Shown here: piece after piece, positions 7,393 to 9,634 of the stretch | How positions within the stretch are numbered: position 1 is the stretch's first letter | How the letters are laid out: the number at the start of each line of letters is the position of its first letter | Source: CAZTWC01 sp964617105 [NCBI: uncultured Myxococcia bacterium] | GTDB lineage: Bacteria > CAZTWC01 | NCBI GenBank assembly: GCA_964617105.1 | Contig: CAZTWC010000097.1 | Span: 2,514-12,147 of the forward strand | Length of the DNA: 9,634 nt | Direction: 5' to 3' | Translations under genes and position numbers: made by a program | The notes under the pieces: generated by a model | Told to the model about the DNA's origin: nothing | Database searches by the model: none | Seen by the model: the letters and a program-made list of their open reading frames with translations, nothing else

Positions 7393-9540
7393 GTGCGCAA
7401 GCGGTCTATTATTATATTATTGGTTGTTCACTTTCTGATTATTATATCTCTATTTCTGTTTCTTAATTCAGACTATTTCTATCATAAAGCACTAAAAAAT
7501 ATCAGCGAATTTTTGGTCACCAAATACGGTATTAAGGTCGATTGCCAGCGGCTGAATTTCTCCCTTTTCCCTTTTACTATGCATCTGGACCAGGTTAAGG
7601 TCGATTATCCCCATATCCCCCTATCAGCCAGCACCAAAGAGATAGAGATCCGGATTCAAATTCTCCCTTTACTATTTGGACGGGCAAATATATCCCGGGT
7701 CCATATCTCTCAGCCCTTTCTGGAGTTTAGCCTGATAAACCCGGCAGCAAAGAGCGGGAAAGGCCAGGAGAGCGAAGATGAGGGAAAACAAAAACAGCAG
7801 ATCACGCCCGAAGAGTTGTTTGAACAAGTGGCCAAGGGGTTGCGCATGGCGTTGGATGGTCGAAAAAGTTTGGATGAGTTACCCCTGGAGATTGGATTGG
7901 TAGAGATTCGGGATTTAGGGGTTGTCTTGAAGGTGAAGGAAGATACCAGGGTGGCAATAAAAAACGCTGATATTTCTCTTCAAGGATTGACAGAGCAGAT
8001 TACCAGGGTCAGGTTGACCATGCCCAGGTTGGAAATTTTTGCCGGTAAATTGACCAAAAAGATATCTTCCAATATAGCCGTTAAAATGAGTGAAAACTCA
8101 ATGGTCCTGGAAGAGTTTATGATAAAAAGTGATGATGAGAAATTATCTTTGAAGGTATTACTTCACAGGTTAGAAAAAAAATCAGCCTCAAAAGCAGAAG
8201 ATATCACCCTGGAGGGGAAAGTTGAGGTTGAACTACCCCTTAATAATATCAATAAATATTCACCCTCAATCCCAAAAATGGAGGGGAGGCTAAAAACTGA
8301 TGTGGAGTTTAACGGCGCTCTTCCCAATATAAATGCCAAATTGGGACTTGATGTAAATGGGCTGTCTATTGATGAATACCGGGTGGGAGATATCAAAGGG
8401 GATATATCACTTAACTCTGAAAAACTAATAATAAATTCCCTGGAGGTTTTAGCCGCCGGTGGAAAAGTCAATGTTGACGGTCATATTGATTTGAACCGGG
8501 GATATAATGGCGTTCTTAAAGTCAAACTGGAGAAATTTGGGCTGCTTAACCTATTGCGCAACCTGACCGTAACCCATAATTATGTGGATCTAAAGGTCTC
8601 GGGACTTATTGAGTGCAATACTATTTTACCAGAAGTGCTATTTAAAGGCAGCAGTCAATTGGTTGTAGAAGAACTGGAGGTTTATCCCCGTCCAATTGAA
8701 TTAGCCGGAGATAAAAATAAAATAGTGGCAATTAAAAAATCGGAATTTAAGTTCGACTTTGACTTGGATCCAGAGGGAATTAATATCAAAAACGGTAAAA
8801 TCGATTTGATGTCCGGTCAGGGAAATATTGATGTAAAGGGCGATGTGTTTTTTACGGTGGAAAAGGGGCTGAACCTGGAAGCTAAAACCCAGAATTTGAT
8901 GCTGGATAATTTTCCAATTCTCGATTATCAATTTAAAGGTAAAGCCTCTGCCCAAACCCTGCTTAAAGGCCCCTATCTGCTTTTGAACATTATTGGCGAG
9001 TTGTCGGTAAAAGATTTTTCTTTTCAAAATGTGGATTTAACCTCTCTAGATTTAGCCTATACCTGGAAGGGAGAGGAGGAGGGCTCAATGTTCTCTTTCA
9101 GAGAGTTGAAATCTTTTTCTGCAGGCGGCACCAGGCTATTGGCCAGTGGAGATATAGATCTGAGACAGGAGCCACTTCTGGACATAAAATTTTTAGCCGA
9201 TAAGTTGAATATGGAAGATGTGATTGTTGCTCTTCCAGACACGGTTTCCGGCAAGGGAGAGTTGCGGCAATATATTAAGGGCAGCGGCCGGGCCCAGGGT
9301 AGTTTGAAGATCGGCAAGGATATTACCGATATCAAGATTTCGGCCGACTTAAATGCCTTGACTCTGGCTACTCAAAATTATTCAGGCGGAAAATTAGCAA
9401 TTAGTTATAAGCAACCAATTTTGCATATACATAAATTGTCACTTTATGAAGATAAAAAGGGAGATGCCAATATTTTGGCCAAGGGTAGGGTTAATACCTC
9501 CAGCGGCAATATAGACCTGGATTTGGGCACCCGCAATTAA
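7393..9540 (+). CDS. AsmA/TamB-like membrane-anchored envelope protein, frame ended by TAA
   Basis: The frame gives 715 residues from GTG 7393. The start is the best in frame (a TAA lies at 7369-7371) but has no clear Shine-Dalgarno sequence. Residues 5-24 form one strongly hydrophobic segment after MRKR, an N-in signal anchor, so the rest should face the periplasm. The next section (about 35-115, with RLNFSLFPFTMHLDQVKV) is the typical AsmA-type N-terminal pattern. After a charged linker (about 120-136) come long runs of alternating beta-strand sequence with repeated DL/GxL/KG motifs, as in AsmA, TamB and YhdP, proteins linked to outer-membrane lipid transport and assembly. No enzyme motif is seen. 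The TAA at 9538-9540 comes mid-pattern and the same frame resumes at once with fitting sequence, so this is probably the N-terminal part of a longer protein. Family-level assignment is good; the exact subfamily is not determined. Confidence 0.75.
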   Translation: MRKRSIIILLVVHFLIIISLFLFLNSDYFYHKALKNISEFLVTKYGIKVDCQRLNFSLFPFTMHLDQVKVDYPHIPLSASTKEIEIRIQILPLLFGRANISRVHISQPFLEFSLINPAAKSGKGQESEDEGKQKQQITPEELFEQVAKGLRMALDGRKSLDELPLEIGLVEIRDLGVVLKVKEDTRVAIKNADISLQGLTEQITRVRLTMPRLEIFAGKLTKKISSNIAVKMSENSMVLEEFMIKSDDEKLSLKVLLHRLEKKSASKAEDITLEGKVEVELPLNNINKYSPSIPKMEGRLKTDVEFNGALPNINAKLGLDVNGLSIDEYRVGDIKGDISLNSEKLIINSLEVLAAGGKVNVDGHIDLNRGYNGVLKVKLEKFGLLNLLRNLTVTHNYVDLKVSGLIECNTILPEVLFKGSSQLVVEELEVYPRPIELAGDKNKIVAIKKSEFKFDFDLDPEGINIKNGKIDLMSGQGNIDVKGDVFFTVEKGLNLEAKTQNLMLDNFPILDYQFKGKASAQTLLKGPYLLLNIIGELSVKDFSFQNVDLTSLDLAYTWKGEEEGSMFSFRELKSFSAGGTRLLASGDIDLRQEPLLDIKFLADKLNMEDVIVALPDTVSGKGELRQYIKGSGRAQGSLKIGKDITDIKISADLNALTLATQNYSGGKLAISYKQPILHIHKLSLYEDKKGDANILAKGRVNTSSGNIDLDLGTRN

Positions 9541-9634
9541 AATTTATCTATGCTGGATCTACCCGGACTCCCACAGGAGTTGAAAGGAGACTTACAATTA
9601 ACCATGAAGATTGGCGGTAAACTTGATGCACCCA
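9541..9634 (+). pseudogene. In-frame continuation of the AsmA/TamB-like protein after the stop, partial
   Basis: The codons after the TAA stay in the same frame as the gene before it and remain open to the window edge. They encode NLSMLDLPGLPQELKG followed by LTMKIGGKLDAP, the kind of GxLxLxxxIxGxLxxP segment common in AsmA/TamB proteins, and they complete the pattern broken at the stop. ATG codons occur at 9550 and 9604. The first has no ribosome binding site; the second has AAAGGAG about 14 bases upstream, too far to be convincing. The stretch is therefore more likely the rest of an interrupted gene than a separate one, but a split gene with re-initiation is possible. Confidence 0.6.

Noticed and set aside
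9538-9540. TAA reassigned to an amino acid
   Set aside because: murA, rpsU and rpoD all end properly at TAA in this window at the expected family length.
1-9634. CRISPR array, insertion sequence, phage or defence genes
   Set aside because: I saw no regularly spaced repeats, transposase motifs or terminal inverted repeats, and all coding regions are explained by housekeeping or envelope genes. tRNA 3' ends were checked as attachment sites, but no integrase or duplicated tRNA end is present.

Overview
The window is a block of bacterial housekeeping genes, all on the + strand. Base composition is moderately AT-rich and genes are tightly spaced. Termination uses TAA, TAG and TGA, so the standard genetic code applies. 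An AsmA/TamB-like envelope protein points to a two-membrane (Gram-negative) cell. From memory, the order prmC-murA close to rpsU-dnaG-rpoD resembles Desulfuromonas/Geobacter-type Desulfobacterota, but a related uncultured diderm lineage is equally possible; this placement is inference.

Layout. (1) 13-2222: prmC (methylation of release factors) and murA (first committed step of peptidoglycan synthesis). (2) 2212-6332: the classic macromolecular synthesis operon rpsU-dnaG-rpoD. A consensus-quality sigma-70 promoter (TTGACA, 16 bp, TATAAT) overlaps the murA stop codon. A strong hairpin lies between rpsU and dnaG, where E. coli carries its intercistronic terminator. dnaG has no usable ATG, GTG or TTG start; the best start is an ATT codon at 2550 behind GGAG, which restores the whole zinc-binding domain and gives a 643-residue primase. 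(3) 6379-7323: a second good promoter, a CAU-anticodon tRNA (probably the lysidine-modified Ile2 tRNA), a gene for a coiled-coil/C4 zinc-ribbon protein with a TTG start, and tRNA-Gly(CCC). The tRNA-Gly begins on the base after the TGA stop, so protein gene and tRNAs probably share one transcript. (4) 7393-9634: a membrane-anchored AsmA/TamB-like protein. Its frame is cut by TAA at 9538-9540, but the same frame continues with matching AsmA-like sequence to the window edge. This suggests a nonsense mutation, a sequence error or a split gene.

Together the genes cover translation (bS21, PrmC, two tRNAs), replication priming, transcription initiation and cell-envelope assembly. I see no mobile element, CRISPR array, phage gene or clearly new multi-gene system. 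The points of interest are regulatory and architectural: the ATT start, the hairpin, the tRNA-mRNA-tRNA transcript and the interrupted AsmA-like frame. No stretch above 100 bases lacks a gene.
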